A stretch of DNA of 64,000 bases from positions 958,230 through 1,022,229 of the forward strand of contig OU015495.1 in NCBI GenBank assembly GCA_907164885.2. The letters are read 5' to 3'. Made by a program: the position numbers and the translations under genes. Shown one piece after another: positions 22,443 through 35,143 of the stretch (positions are counted from its first letter, which is position 1; each line of letters opens with the position of its first letter). The notes beneath the pieces are model-generated. The model saw only the letters and a program-made list of their open reading frames with translations. It had not been told where the DNA came from and made no database searches. This DNA is from Dolomedes plantarius (taxonomy: Eukaryota > Arthropoda > Arachnida > Araneae > Dolomedidae).

Positions 22443-24152
22443 TGTACAAGTGGAGGCACCATTTCTGTACAAGTGGAGAATTTCTGTACAATTGAAGGCA
22501 CCATTTCTGTACAAATGACTTTTGGGTACAATATCACTAATTGTATTCACTCACCATTGTGTATGGTCACTATTTTGGTAGAGTCAAATGTTTTTAGTTG
22601 GATGGACGAAGGACCGTTGTTCTGTAGAGTGAAAGATGAAGTACACCAGAAATGTTCACAGCACGAAAGTTCTATAAAAAAAATGAAGATTTGTCTATCG
22701 TTTAAGATGTAGAAATGACAGTTCGTCAAGGCAGGCCGGAACATTTAAGACGCAAGTCCGTCTCTTACGGAGAAAAGATCTTCCGACAACTGTAGCCGTA
22801 AATAGTTCTTCAAGACAAATATTAGCGATGGTACATTACATGTAGAGAACCGGAAGATTTTGCATAGTGGAAGTACAAGATTTGCTGAGGAAACAAACGT
22901 TGAAGATCATTGTGCCGCAGGATTGAATTATTACAGGTTTTGATACTGCTCACAACTACTTTTTATAAAAATAAATACTGAGGAAGAAAACTTCTTCAAA
23001 AACGACTTGTTGGTAGAAATAACAACAGTTTATTTTTCTTTATAAAAATAAGTAATATATCTTGACTACTGAATTATAACAGGAACAAATAAAAGTAATG
23101 CTACATAATAGAAAAGAGCTTCAAGTCTACACGACCACTTAGGAGAGCATCAAAAATAAAATAATAGTATTGAAGGATTTTTTCTTTAAAGTATATATAC
23201 ACAAATATCAGATCAATAGAATACACTCGTACTCACTATTCGACAATAAAAAAAAAACATCCCCCTCACCAAGCCACGGCCAAACAAAAAAGACCGAAAG
23301 CCCGGCTCAGGGTTTCTTAGAGGAAGTTTTTATCTACCCAGAAAGAGAATTCTGAATCTCTGCATCGCATCTCTTTTTTTTCAGCCCTGGACAACGCAAG
23401 GAGAGAAGGGTTGCCGTACAACCAATCTCGCCAAGGCGTGCAGAAGGGAGAGGAGAAAGACAACCTTAACAGCGCCTCAACACATTGCCAACACCTTGTG
23501 TCCATAAAATAAAATACGCGAAGCATCGCCAAAACTGGATACCTTAAGTACCACATTCCTCTTGCCAGAAGAAAATGCCAGAAGAACCCTTTTACGGAGT
23601 TTCATTGGCCGAGACTGGCTGAGCTTAACCAATCAGAGGAGCTGGTCAAGCAGCGCGAAGCCCAAACGCCTGTTCAGAGAAAAACTGTTTCCCATGCAAG
23701 AGAATCGTAATAAATTACGTTCGCCGCAGGCGCGGAAAAGGGAAACTGGAGCCTTTAGCATAAACGGAGTTTAATAGCTTAAAAAGACCCATCAATGCTG
23801 TTAACAAAAACACGGAAACAGGGAAGAAAAGACATCTTATTTCGTGGACACGAGGCTAGCAATTAGGGGACCTAGCTGACAAAGACTTAAAGAATATAGG
23901 ACGGCAAATTGCACTGCCAGATGTTAGAAGATAGGCTATTCTCAATTACCGACCGAACGGACTAAAAAGTTACAGAGACCTCCCATGACTAAGAGCCTGG
24001 GAAAAAAATAAATTACTATCAGATAAGGAAAGGAAACATAACTAGCAGATTTAAGATTAAAATTAAAGTTATAATTTAAAGTTTAAGAGAACTACACAAA
24101 TTAAATTAAATTAAATTAAAATAAAGGAACCTGTAGCGAATTCCTCGTTACA
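22443..24152 (-). repeat. gypsy 5' LTR
   Basis: 1710 bp, almost identical to the 3' LTR; the extra base is a T in a short run near 24050, and a substitution is visible near 22804. It carries TGTACA units at 22443, 22466, 22485 and 22508, as in the other LTR. Confidence 0.95.
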
Positions 24153-24477
24153 CTTAGTTATATAGGATGATTATATTTTCCTTTTATCTGAAACTCCTCC
24201 TCCTTCGATCACTTTAAGAAACGTAATTCTAACTGGTATCACGCGATTTTCACTTCTAGGCTTAGGGACCTACCTAACCCCCCCCCCTCCTTTTTTTTTC
24301 AAATCATGCTACTGTGTCTCTGTGTTGTCTTATTTATGAGTCCTTAGTACGAAATATTTATCCCAAACAAATATTTTTTATTGATGATGTTAGAAAAGAC
24401 CTGAATGGTAGTTCATTACCTCGTGATTAATATATTCCTATTTTTCAAATTCTTTCACCCAACAGATCTATTTCAAA

Positions 24478-24700
24478 TTTAAAGACCTGACCGCCCACAT
24501 GGTATTTTTGTTAGCGTCAGGATCTTCCTTGGGTTCGAATCTCTACGAAGGCATAGACGTTCTTGCACTGTTCACTGTTAGGGAGTGATGTTGGTACCCC
24601 AAAACAGTGATCTCATGATAAAGAAGCCGTCAGAAATGCCGCTGTGGAATGGGCGATTATCTAAAAGACAAATGCCTGCCACAAAGGGATAAAAAAAAGA
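24478..24700 (+). mobile_element. Degenerate tRNA-derived SINE
   Basis: B-box-like GGTTCGAATCT at about 24532-24542, with a tRNA-like TTAGCGTC upstream and an unrelated tail. Boundaries are approximate. Confidence 0.4.
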
Positions 24701-24990
24701 TTTAGAGACCTATATGTCTGAAGGAGATGATACTTACAGAATATTAACTAATACTTGTTCGAATGCGCTTCTTTTGAAGTAAAATCATCAAAAAATGTAT
24801 ACCAGTAAATCTTGTTTCATTGTAGGATTCATGGGAATTTAAATAACTCGAAGCAACTTCATGGGAACTATTTGTGCATCACCAGCTGACAATTTATTAC
24901 TTTTTATTGTTTTTATGTCGTTAAAACTGTTTGGAGTTCAATGCTAAATAGCTGAACTCCAAATTTACATTCAGGAAAAGGAACGATGCA

Positions 24991-25467
24991 ATCGGTATTT
25001 AACAGAACAAAGCACTTGTCATTAGATTAGTCCACCCCGGTGAAACTCAGTTGCACAACGATAAAGAAATTTGCGTAATATGAATTTTATCTCGGAGTTT
25101 TTCACCTTTGGACGCTACGCCTCCTAGAATATTAATAAGGTATCGATAATCAGAAATTTCGTCAATTTTAGGCGAACGCTGTTTAAACTAGTTCAGAATT
25201 CAACATGATTACATTTTTTCTTAGGGATCCATCGGAATTTAACAGAACAAACCACGTGTCATTAGATTAGTCCACCCCGGTGAAACTCAGTTGCACAACG
25301 ATAAAAAAATTTGCGTAATATGAATTTTATCTCGAAGTTTTTCACCTTTGGACGCACCTAGAATATTAATAAGGTATCGATAGTCAGAAATTTCGTCAAT
25401 TTTAGACGAACGCTGTTTTAACTAGTTCAGAATTCAATATAATTCCATTTTTTCTTAGGGATTCAAA
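24991..25467. repeat. Tandem duplication, 240-bp period
   Basis: Two head-to-tail copies starting near 24991 and 25231, about 95% alike, with the second slightly shorter (GGACGCACC for GGACGCTACGCC). No coding content. Intron sequence from here to 26340 is otherwise unassigned. Confidence 0.9.
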
Positions 25468-26344
25468 GAACTTTTTTTTTTGTTTTAAAGGCATTAAAAC
25501 ATGAAACATGTTGATTTACGTTTGGAAAGTAGTGAAAATGAGTTCAATATTTTCAAAAGAAAACGTGAAATAATAAAATCTAAAAAAAAAAGAATTTTGA
25601 TGTTTCATTGAAGGATATAATAAGGAAACTTTAATACACATTTCATAAATTTTAGATTTATACAAAATTGAACACCAAAAACAAATTGTGTAGGTGTTAA
25701 CTGTAGGTTTAACTGTAGTGTTTTTAGATAAACCTAACGACTCCAGAAAAGTTAAACATAAATACAATGCGCCAACGTACTAGAAGCTAGAGTCTTCAAC
25801 AAGTTGCTAGACAGCGATCACGGATGTATCGTTAAAAGTTTCCCAAAGCATTTTTTTAAATTTACTAAATTTATTAAATAAAACATACATACATACACAT
25901 TCACTCTCAATCATTAACTTTTGCATTAACACACATACATACTAAAAATATAAATACATACTCTTTAACATTATAAATCTTGAATCGAGTGATACTTTTT
26001 CATATTTGCGTCTCACTAAATGGTAGAAATGCAAAACGTAGTAAGTAACTATGTGTATTTCTAACTGCTCCGGCTATTTTTATCACAATCGATCACTCAA
26101 ATTTCCGCATGTCTATATTGTACAAATTTTATTAAAGTTATCCAATGTGTACTGGTAAAGAACTTTACAATTGTCTTCAAGAAAATGATTTTAGCAGCGG
26201 CGAGGTATCAATTTGCCAGTACGCCACGTAATATCCTCTTGGCATATCGTTGTTATAAAATGTTTTTTGTAAAATTGGTGTAAGATCAAAATTTGAATTA
26301 ACTTGTAATTGACTTAACTTGAAATTGTTATGTAACATTTAATA

Positions 26345-27750
26345 CACTGCTAGGCATAAAAAAATTGCAACACCGGGAAGGAAAGCAAATAGCAAAACTT
26401 TACTTATTGTACATATACAGCATAGTAGGAAGAAAAATGATTAAATTAGTAGGTAATTTGGAGGTATACAGGGTCTGAAATCAGTACACACCGCTGCCGC
26501 CTCCAGCAGCTAAAACTCCTCTAACCCCGTTAGGCAGAGAGTCGAACTGGTCTTGGATAACAGATACGAGCAAATCATTCCATGCTTCTTCAAGTCTATG
26601 CCACACTTCATCCACCGTAGTGGCTGGAGAGCGGTGGCCGTCCAGTCTCTCAGCAACCCATGACCATATTTTTCAATGGATCAGAGATCTGAAGAACGTG
26701 CTGTCATGACAACAGTCGAACACCCTCTGTGTCGAGATACGTCAGGACAGGACGGTCAACATGCGATCTTGCATTATCTTGTTGAAAGATGACGTCTCTG
26801 AGGCCTCGAAGATAGGGAACAGCCACCGGCTTTAAGATCTGAGAAATGCAACGCTGGCTGTTCAAATTACCGACGACGCGAACAAGAGGTGTTCGTGTCA
26901 TGTATAAAATGGCTGCCCGTACCATCACATCTGATGCAGGGCCCGTATGACGATATCGAATGTAAGCAGGCGACGTGCGTTCCTCTCGGTGCCTCCAGAC
27001 ATGGATACGGCCAACATGATGCCGCACGCAGAACCGGGACTCGTCTGAAAAGACGACGTGGTGCCACTCCTGTATCCAATTTTGTCGTTGGGTGCACCTC
27101 TGTCACCGACTATCTCTATGCTGCAGTGCCAAGGAAAGCCGCAATAATGGTCACCGTGCAAGTCCGTGCTGCTCCAGACGTCGTCGCACTGTCCTCGCGG
27201 ATACTTGTCGTGTTGCAAGCAAGCCCATTTCCTGACTCAAGGTCCGTGATGTGGCCGTTCGATCCTGTAGGGCCAACCTGTCAACATGCCTGTCCTCTCG
27301 GGGGTTAGATGTGAGAGGTCGTTGAGGTCCTGCATGGCGTTCAGTATACCCTCCTGAAACAATCGATTCCATATTCGCATGACAGTCGTTTGGGTTCCGA
27401 CCAATGTGAGTAACAATGTCTCGGAACAATAAACCGCATTCTCGATAGACCACCATCCTGCAGCTATCGAATTCCGAAACGTGCTGGTAGCCGTTTCTCC
27501 TTGTTATACGAGGGATAACACGATCTTCTCACAAACAACCAACATTCAAATGCAATTTCCGAATGGGAAACCCTCAGCGTAACTTTCCTTTTATACAGAG
27601 TTTAAGATGCCGTTTCTTCCTCCTTCGTCGTTCGATTACGCTTAAATGCTAATAGTTTGCATATCCCAGCATATTCTTTCTTTCATTCGAATTTGACGTT
27701 TGCACATCCCTCCTTCATGTTGTTGCAATTTTAATGGCCTGCAGAGCACA
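26345..27750 (-). mobile_element. Tc1-like element, decayed
   Basis: Imperfect terminal repeats: left GGCATAAAAAAATTGCAACA, right (inverted) GGCCATTAAAATTGCAACA. TA lies at the left boundary (26343-26344); the right flank is mutated. It encloses one transposase pseudogene in the minus orientation. Confidence 0.85.
26490..27512 (-). pseudogene. Tc1-like transposase, frameshifted and stopped
   Basis: In pieces: RRNGYQHVSEFD and YRECGLLFRDIVTHIGRN (first helix-turn-helix), DRTATSRTLSQEMG and SARTVRRRLEQHGLAR (second helix-turn-helix), RIHVWRHREERTSPAYIRYR and HTGPASDVMV (core), then QQDNARSH, the second catalytic Asp motif. The expected start Met is ATC instead of ATG, several frameshifts separate the blocks, and the SPDLSPIEN region with the catalytic Glu is scrambled. 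The C-terminal half (WHRLEEAWNDL-like) survives to about 26490. Inactive. Confidence 0.88.
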
Positions 27751-27759
27751 TTAGAATTA

Positions 27760-29600
27760 TGCTGAAACAGTTAAAGAACTAAATTTTAGAGCCTTTCATC
27801 TAAACAGTTATTTTAAAATTATAAATATTGACCAAAGCGTCCAATGTAATTACCATATTTTTTAAAAATAATTTTTTAAATATATTTGCGTGAATTAATC
27901 AGGTAAAGAAAAATGGTGTTATCAGTGACAGTCATAATTTTGAATTATCTCACATGATCTCCTTTGATAATAATCAATTTAAAATTATGAGTATTTTTGC
28001 TTGATTTTAGTTAATTTTGTTATAAAGTTATAATATAAAAACTTATAACTCATCATAAAGCAAAACTGGTGTTAGCAATATGTAACTTTACTAGACTTCA
28101 TTTATTTGAAAAAAGATTATCAGAATGAGATTTGCATTTATTTGCATAAAGAATTTGTCATGAATAATTAACGCAAAGTGACCTTTTAATGTGTCTAAGG
28201 ATAAAATGTTACAATTTATCACAAAGAGCAATATACTAATCAGCCCCACCCAAGAAAAAATCTATTTTGAAACATCATAATATTTATAAAAGCGTAGTCG
28301 TACCGCCATTTATATATTTTAAATTTCTATACAACCGTAACAGATTTTTGTGTTCTCGTATGAGGGTCTATCGGTTGTTGTAAATGCTGGTTTACATATT
28401 TTTTAAATATGTGAGAAAAGAATCGGGAGTACACTTTTTTACATATTAGACAAAAAATAATGGTTTCCGTTCTTGAATAACTTAAACTTAAATATCCGAA
28501 AATATTTAAATTAGTAAACATTAACAGAACTCAATCAGTTTGTAAAACAAAGAAGTGACGAAACAGTAGAAATTATTTCATAAATCAAATGAACGTTCTA
28601 GAATAATCTGCGTACAATTACCCTGACAACCGTATCTGTCAGTTGTCATGGCATACTCGGGCACAAGTTTTCATAATGTGATATCTGTAATCGGTGTTAT
28701 CAGTTCTTCATTGCATCATACACAGTGAAATTAAAATAAAGCAATAATTTTTAACACCTAAAAAGCAATAATATAGTCAAATTGAGTATTAAAATCATCC
28801 TTGTTAATATAAATTGTGAGTTTTTTCATGTGTAGCTATTTTTTGTCTCTCCATTTTTGTTCATATTTTTTTTTTAATGTAGAATGATGATGCAAGAGTT
28901 TGATTTATCATGTAAACGCATTGAGCAGAGAATCGGTTTTTATCATTGGAAAATTTGGGAGTGATATTGTGCTGCCATCTTAAGTTGAAGGACTGTACTA
29001 AAAATGATTATAGTTTGTTCATTTCCATTCATTCTTCACATTTGACTGCCTAATAAGTGTAGGAGCCACGGTTAAGGACTGAGAATTTATACTTTTACAT
29101 TTTGCTATTTCCACCTAATCGTGAAATTACATGTAAGATATTAATTATCTATAACACCTATAATTTTATATAGCTTTATTATTTAATTACATTGTTATAT
29201 AATTTACAATAAAAGTATGTTTGTTTTTCTAGCAGAGCCTCTTGTCATGTAGACATTCGCCAAACAATAAAAGTAACAGTAATAATAATAGTTTTATTAT
29301 TGCTTTTATTTACTGAATGTACCCCTATTAGTTTCACAAACTATTTTTTTTAATTTTCTAAATTTTATTAACAGAAGCATAAATTAAACTTTAATACAAG
29401 CAAATTAGTTGTCTTTTCACTTGTTTTATGTATTTTTCGTTCTTGATCACGAAGATATAAAATGTCTTCTCGAGGCTCAAGGAAGATATCAGAAGGATTT
29501 TGCAGGAAGATTTATCGTTATAAACAAATTAGCAGAAATATTACGAGATTCTTAATTTAAAGAGCAATATTAATCTAAGACTGTTATAAATGGTATTTGG
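27760..29600. other. Unassigned intron sequence
   Basis: AT-rich, no element ends or exons recognised before channel exon 3. Confidence 0.5.
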
Positions 29601-29610
29601 TGTCTCTCAC

Positions 29611-29765
29611 CTGAAACATTCTTCTCCTTTTATACTTGGAAACCCTGAGAAGGAACAACTCACGAGCAGATCTTCCATGGAGTGACCGAGGGAGTGCCTT
29701 AAATCCGATCTTCCTTCTCTCAGGATGGACAGTTGGAAGTTAAATAGTTCTTTTTCTGTCAAAGA
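29611..29765 (-). CDS. DEG/ENaC channel exon 3 (ectodomain)
   Basis: A 155-bp exon of 51 codons plus two bases, between acceptor ATTACGCAG|T and donor TTTCAG|GTGAGAG. It contains LGHSMEDLLVSCSFSG followed by a second Cys (GEEC). This matches the conserved ectodomain pattern in which a Gly-His and an acidic helix precede a Cys-Ser-aromatic-x-Gly motif and a second cysteine. It starts in phase 0 and ends with AG, which exon 4's first A turns into Arg. Base composition is more GC-rich than the flanking intron. The upstream polypyrimidine tract is weak, the only soft point. Confidence 0.88.
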
Positions 29766-29996
29766 CTGCGTAATATTAAACTAAACAAACAAAGCGTGCA
29801 AAAACAGAAGGATATAAACAGCATTACGTAAAATTTTAGGATCACGCTTATAAGAATACTTCTACAGGGAGTATTAGAAGAGTTTCAGAATATTTTGTAC
29901 GCTTATAATGAATAGCTAAACAAAGGCGACGTGTGCCTTTTTATATCAATAAAACAAATTTTGTAGATGATAGAACCATGAATATATTATATGAAA

Positions 29997-30235
29997 GCCT
30001 TATTGGAATAGTGGGCCAACTCCATTTTTGTTCATTTTGAGATACAGATACTTAAAGTCTAATAAGTGCTGAGAAATGACTGCTAAAGTCTGATTTGCAA
30101 TGCCCTCTGTTGGCAGCAGAAATAAGCTGGAGGTGTACCAGTTTTAAAATAAGATAGAAATTACTTGTATGAATATGAAAGTGAGACAATTCCATTCTTT
30201 TAAAAAGTGGAGATGGCCCTCTATTCATATAAGGC
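29997..30235. mobile_element. MITE, family GCCTTATTTGAATAGTG, copy 1
   Basis: About 240 bp, roughly 85% alike to 40562-40801, bounded by inverted GCCTTATT(T/G)GAATAGTG and its complement. No clear target duplication, so the superfamily is open. Confidence 0.65.
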
Positions 30236-31141
30236 CTTCATATTATGTTACATTAGTATATTGGATAAATGTTTAGTTTTTCATACAAAATGGAGGAGTA
30301 TTATAGATGTTTACGAATTTTATTTTCAAAAGTATATTAACATCTACGTTTCGAAAGAGAGTGTTTTTTAAACTTCTGAAAGACAATTCTGCGATGAGAC
30401 CTGAAAATATATTACTTTTTTCTTTCACTCTCATATATATTTTTGAATATTAAATACGTCTTTCTTACCCAAGGCAAGTGATCTATGATGGACTAATCAG
30501 TCGACATCTGTACAAAGGAATTTTCTAAAGGGACTTTTGTTCTTAAGGGAAAATTAGAGAAGACAAAATTAGGGAAGGGGATCAGGAAATTGCAGAATAT
30601 ATTTAAATAAAAGCCGAATATTTAAATAAAAGCCGTATGATTTTCTAAACAAAATTAACTTTTAGTACAGTAAAACTGATTTCCCTTTGACGCCAGAGAA
30701 TAAAAATCTATAATTGGGGCGGGCTCATGTGTTCCCTGAAAACAAGCCACAACTGGAAAAATTTATAATTGGTTTTAGTTTTAGGGGAGCAGTTTTTTGT
30801 GCAAATCTTTAACTACTAGATATAATATATTTTATTGGCATCACTAATTGAAAGTTAATTTTAGGTTCATGTTTTTTCATGAATTATTCCAACTCGTTCG
30901 GACATTGATGATATGGTTGTAAAATTCAATACCAAGTCTATAGATATCAATATCAATTTTCTTTCTCTCAAATTAAAAAAAAATTCAAATCACAATAGTA
31001 CCCTATCCATAAATAATACTTTAATCCTTTGAAGTAAAAAATCTTTTTCTCCGTTATATTATTTAATAGGACAAGAGATTTTTAGGAAGCAATTAATTTC
31101 CTAATGTTCATATTTAAATAAATAAATAAATATATAAATGA

Positions 31142-31143
<2 letters not shown>

Positions 31144-31176
<33 letters not shown>
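31144..31176. repeat. (TA)n microsatellite
   Basis: A short TA tract preceding a GC-elevated block at 31186-31660 that I cannot assign. Confidence 0.9.
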
Positions 31177-31177
<1 letters not shown>

Positions 31178-31185
31178 CGAGCGTA

Positions 31186-31660
31186 AGACTACGCCCTGTG
31201 ATCTTCGAACTAAGGCAGTCATGGTTTATCCGGTGGTGTAGCAAGAAGTAATCCAATCAATAATTGAGCAGGCATCAGTTCATTTTAATCTAATTTATTT
31301 CTTTTCAGGTAAACCACAGCTCCAACTCAGTGCGTTCATTTTGCGCCATTTCACTTTTAGAGACGCGGAGAAATACACATCTGACAGCATCGACTTTTAT
31401 TCCACACTCTGACAAAATTCGCGGACAGCTCCGCGCGCCAACTGTCCCTGCACATGCGCAGAGCCCAAACCAGACATTTTTCAATGAGAATTATATAATA
31501 TTACCTCTTCGAACACACACAGAAACGACACACACTTCGAACACACACTTCGAAAACCCACAGACGCACCAAGATTATATAATGAAAAGGGGAATTTCCC
31601 TTTCCCAATTCGCGTCTTGAAATACGAACAATTAGAGGCGAATTACACCACGAATATAAT
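31186..31660. other. GC-elevated block of unknown nature
   Basis: It stands out from its surroundings, contains repeated TTCGAACACACA-like units, and has a 96-codon plus-strand frame (31330-31620) with no recognisable motif. It lies between two microsatellites in intron 2. It could be a solo LTR or other mobile fragment; no terminal repeats were found. Confidence 0.3.
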
Positions 31661-31717
31661 CTAATTCCCAAGCCCCCTTTAAATTTAAGATAATCATTCT
31701 TTTCCTACTTAAGTTCT

Positions 31718-31834
<117 letters not shown>

Positions 31835-32370
31835 AGAGAGAGAGAATATGTCTGGGCTTTTTTTATCCAGTTTTATTAGTCAAGTTTATGAATTGCTATG
31901 TATATAGTAATTTTTACAGGTCCTTTATATAGATATTATCCAAGTAAGTTATTGATAATCAATGAAAAATTTTAAATATCAACATACAACATTTGAATAT
32001 TGACAAAAAATTCGTGGGAAAAAATTACTTGTATGTCATATAGTATTCTGCGTTTGAAAATGAGGAATATAAACGGACTCATCACGAGGCATACAAAATG
32101 ACCAGAGTCCTATCAACATTTATTTATTCTCTGGTACTATCTTTTTTATTTAACATGCAAGGTAATACAATGAAAATACTTTGCTTATGATTGACGAAAC
32201 TTATCATAATATTCAACAAATTAAATTCATCAATGGGCTATTAAAATGTACTATACCAGTAGTTGAAACAAAATATGTAACTAAATAGATTTTAAAAAAT
32301 ATGAAAATAATTGCAGTTTGGATGAAATATGTTGATACAATTTGGAAGACAAAGACTTTATGTTACTTAC

Positions 32371-32437
32371 TTCCATTGCTGACTGATTCCGAGGGCAAAA
32401 ATCTCTGAACTGAGAGCAAAATCTTGACTTTTTAAAT
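32371..32437 (-). CDS. DEG/ENaC channel exon 2 (small ectodomain exon)
   Basis: This 67-bp exon lies between acceptor CCTTGTTTCAG|A and donor GGAA|GTAAGTAAC. Its first base completes the Arg codon left open by exon 1. The remaining 22 codons read FKKSRFCSQFRDFCPRNQSA plus Met-Glu, a cysteine-containing stretch directly after the FPAVTLCNAN motif, where the family has its first ectodomain segment. It ends in phase 0, as exon 3 requires. The sequence is too short to prove by similarity; the case rests on position, splice sites and the phase match on both sides. Confidence 0.75.
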
Positions 32438-32637
32438 CTGAAACAAGGATAAAAAGAATGATGGAATAAAAGAAAAACAGGCATTGCTTTTGAATTTTCG
32501 GAGGGTACTCTTCACTGAAATTGGAACACTTATTTACCATCACGTCAAGTTTATTGTTTTTGTGAGATTAATTTTTCTATGCAACTGGTGTTTTCTCTAA
32601 ACAATTTCGCAGTAGGATTATGTTACTCATGTCTTTC

Positions 32638-32805
32638 AACCCTTGAGTGGGTCGATAAAATGAGGATCAAGCATGCTTGGGAACTAATTCTGGGAGTCCC
32701 GCATCAGGCTGACAGAGAGATATGCTGTATGGCATCCCAAGCCCACGGTCAAGAAAGCGGAGTTGGGCACCACAGGCCTTGGTCCACAATGGACTGTTGC
32801 GTTTT
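32638..32805 (+). mobile_element. 5'-truncated SINE, same family as 6280-6562
   Basis: CTTGAGTGGGTCGATAAAAT through GCCTTGGTCCACAATGGAC matches the body of the minus-strand SINE at 6280-6475. The tRNA-like head is missing. It lies in intron 1, 200 bp upstream of channel exon 2. Confidence 0.75.
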
Positions 32806-32910
32806 GGTTATTTTAGGATTATGTGAATAGAATCATTTTTGTTTGCAGTGATATGAAAACAAAGGAATCAAAAATAATTGACCCATTGATTGACACATCC
32901 ATCAAGGCTT

Positions 32911-32911
32911 T

Positions 32912-32961
<50 letters not shown>
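32911..32961. repeat. (TA)n(TG)n microsatellite
   Basis: About 18 bp TA followed by about 32 bp TG. Confidence 0.95.
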
Positions 32962-32962
<1 letters not shown>

Positions 32963-33456
32963 AGAATTAATTAGAATATAATAGTAACTAAGCAATTTAC
33001 AGAGGTGCCTCAGAATAATCAAATTTAACATTAAAATCATTGGCAAAACGCGTTGGAAAAAAGGGTTTTTCCCCGTCTAGAATAGATGAACTCGATTCGA
33101 GAAACTACATTGAAGTTCCATCGAGGGAATCTATTTTAGACGTACAGGGTTTGGCGCGAAAATTAATGCTTGCATAAACAAAAGATGATTCTAGAAAGTC
33201 CATGTGGTGCTTTGGGCATGCGTGGTAAAGGGGGACGCGCTGATGAGAAGATAGAATTACGCAGATTAAATTGGGAGTTCGTTGCTTGCGGGAGTTTAGT
33301 TCGGCGCCGCGGCGGTTTCTTTAAAATGGCGAGCGCTAAGATGTGCACTTGGATCAGTGGTCGTAATAGATGAAACAATAAACCTGATTCACTTGGATTT
33401 ATAGAGTGTGCTTCCTGATTTTAGACTATATTACTTAGGATTTCAAGGAGTTTACA
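32958..33456 (+). mobile_element. Possible solo or truncated LTR
   Basis: Starts TGTTAAGAATT after a TG tract and ends GTTTACA; it is followed by TGATTTCGGTGCCACGAAC, which resembles a primer-binding region. It contains a GC-rich promoter-like centre (GGCGCCGCGGCGG) and an AATAAA at about 33376. No partner LTR or target duplication was found. Confidence 0.3.
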
Positions 33457-35143
33457 TGATTTCGGTGCCACGAACTGAATTTAGTAAACGGGTGTAAATC
33501 AAGCCCGTTTCATATATATATATATATATACTTTAGAATTGAGTAACAGTAACTCCTCGTTCTCACTGAGCCAATCATTTTACCATTAGCTTGTCGAAGG
33601 AAAATTTTCAGTCGTAGTAAAATTTTGTTTAGAAACAAATTATCCATGCTAGAACCATGTACTTAGATGAAACTAGCCAAAGACGTCGAAGAAGTCTCAT
33701 GAATAATATGCCAATACACTGCTCCCATGTTAAGTTACGTTACATTAAACATTTTTACACCCATAAGAACGAATAAAGGAAAGAAAAATCTTGCAATCGA
33801 TTGTGAAACAATTAAGCAGTTCATTTCAGAACTCTGTTTATTTTAATTGAAATATTTTAGGATTACGAATAAATTTCAACAAAATTGGGAAAAAAATGAC
33901 ATTTTAATGATAACGTTAGCCGTGTTTTTGGACTTGAATAATTATATGACAGATGGCTAGAAGTTCTGAAGTTCTTTGCAGTACTCTAGAAAAAAGGAAT
34001 TATTTTTCAAAAACCTGCTTGAAAGATTTCCTTTTTTAAGGTTATCTATTCTCCCTAAGGAGATCTTTTAGTCGCCCGGTTTGTATTATTCTAGCATACG
34101 TGGGACGACTCTAAGGGTCACATATCCTGCTATTCACAATTTACTTATCCAAGGAAATTATCTTTCTACTGAAATGCCTCGTTCACTGCCTTTCCGAAGT
34201 CATCGCCGACACGAAATCCTGTCTCTACCATATGTGTCTACCATGAAGCCTACCATATGTGAAGACTACCATATGTGTCTACAGAAGGAGGAGCAGCTCC
34301 GTATTAAAAAAGTGTCTCCCATTTGGTCGCCACCACTAGGTGGCGCGCACATGTAATAGCGGGCGGCTTACACACGGACAACCATACGCTTTAATATGGA
34401 TTTTTCGTATTTTTCCTAGCGAAAACAAGTTGTTTTATTTTAGTGCGTATTTAATATGAATTTATTTATTCAATTTAACAATTGCTTATTTTCATTCAAA
34501 ATCTTTATTTCAAGTGCTTTTTTTGCTATAATTCATTAAAATTCTTAAAGGTAATGAGTAAATATACTTTTTCAGAATAATTGTGTATTGGTTTCAGAAT
34601 AAATGAGTTCAGAATTTTGTAATAATTTAATAATTAAGGAAATGAAATTACAGAAAAGAATTGTGAAGAAATTTTTTTATCATTGTTCATAATCTCTTAT
34701 GGAAAAAAAATGTGAGAAATAATACTGATTAACCAAAACACACACACACACATAGTAGAAAAGCAACATTTTCTATCAATCACAAATAAATTCTTATCAG
34801 GACTAATAAAATAGGAAGTCAATTCAGTATTTAATCAGACAATACTTTAAAATATCTTCCTTTGGAAAAAAAATCAGTCAAAGCATCTCAGATTACACTT
34901 TTTAAAACCGGAGGTATAATCGTCAAGTTGGTAAATTACTGAATACAATTTTTTTCAGCGAATTAAAAAGAAAAAAACAAATAACTTTGACAAGGACAAA
35001 TCAGCTATATTTTTGAATTTTCACAAAGTACGCATTTTATTGCATAAGCAGATTTTGTACGCATTTTATTGCATAAGCAGATTTTGCATAAACATTTATA
35101 GTAACAACATTGCTTATCATACAATGAAAACTTATTTACTTAA

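Larger units (their letters stand above)
12698..24152 (-). mobile_element. Complete Ty3/gypsy LTR retrotransposon
   Basis: An 11.45-kb element in the same orientation as the channel gene, inside intron 3. Flanked by a perfect 5-bp duplication CTTAG (12693-12697 and 24153-24157). It has two 1.7-kb LTRs, a gag frame, an uninterrupted pol frame in the order PR-RT-RNaseH-IN, and a purine tract AGGGGAGAG (minus strand, about 14409-14420) next to the 3' LTR. The LTRs differ by only one substitution and one single-base length change that I could find, so the insertion is very recent. No env frame is present. Confidence 0.95.
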
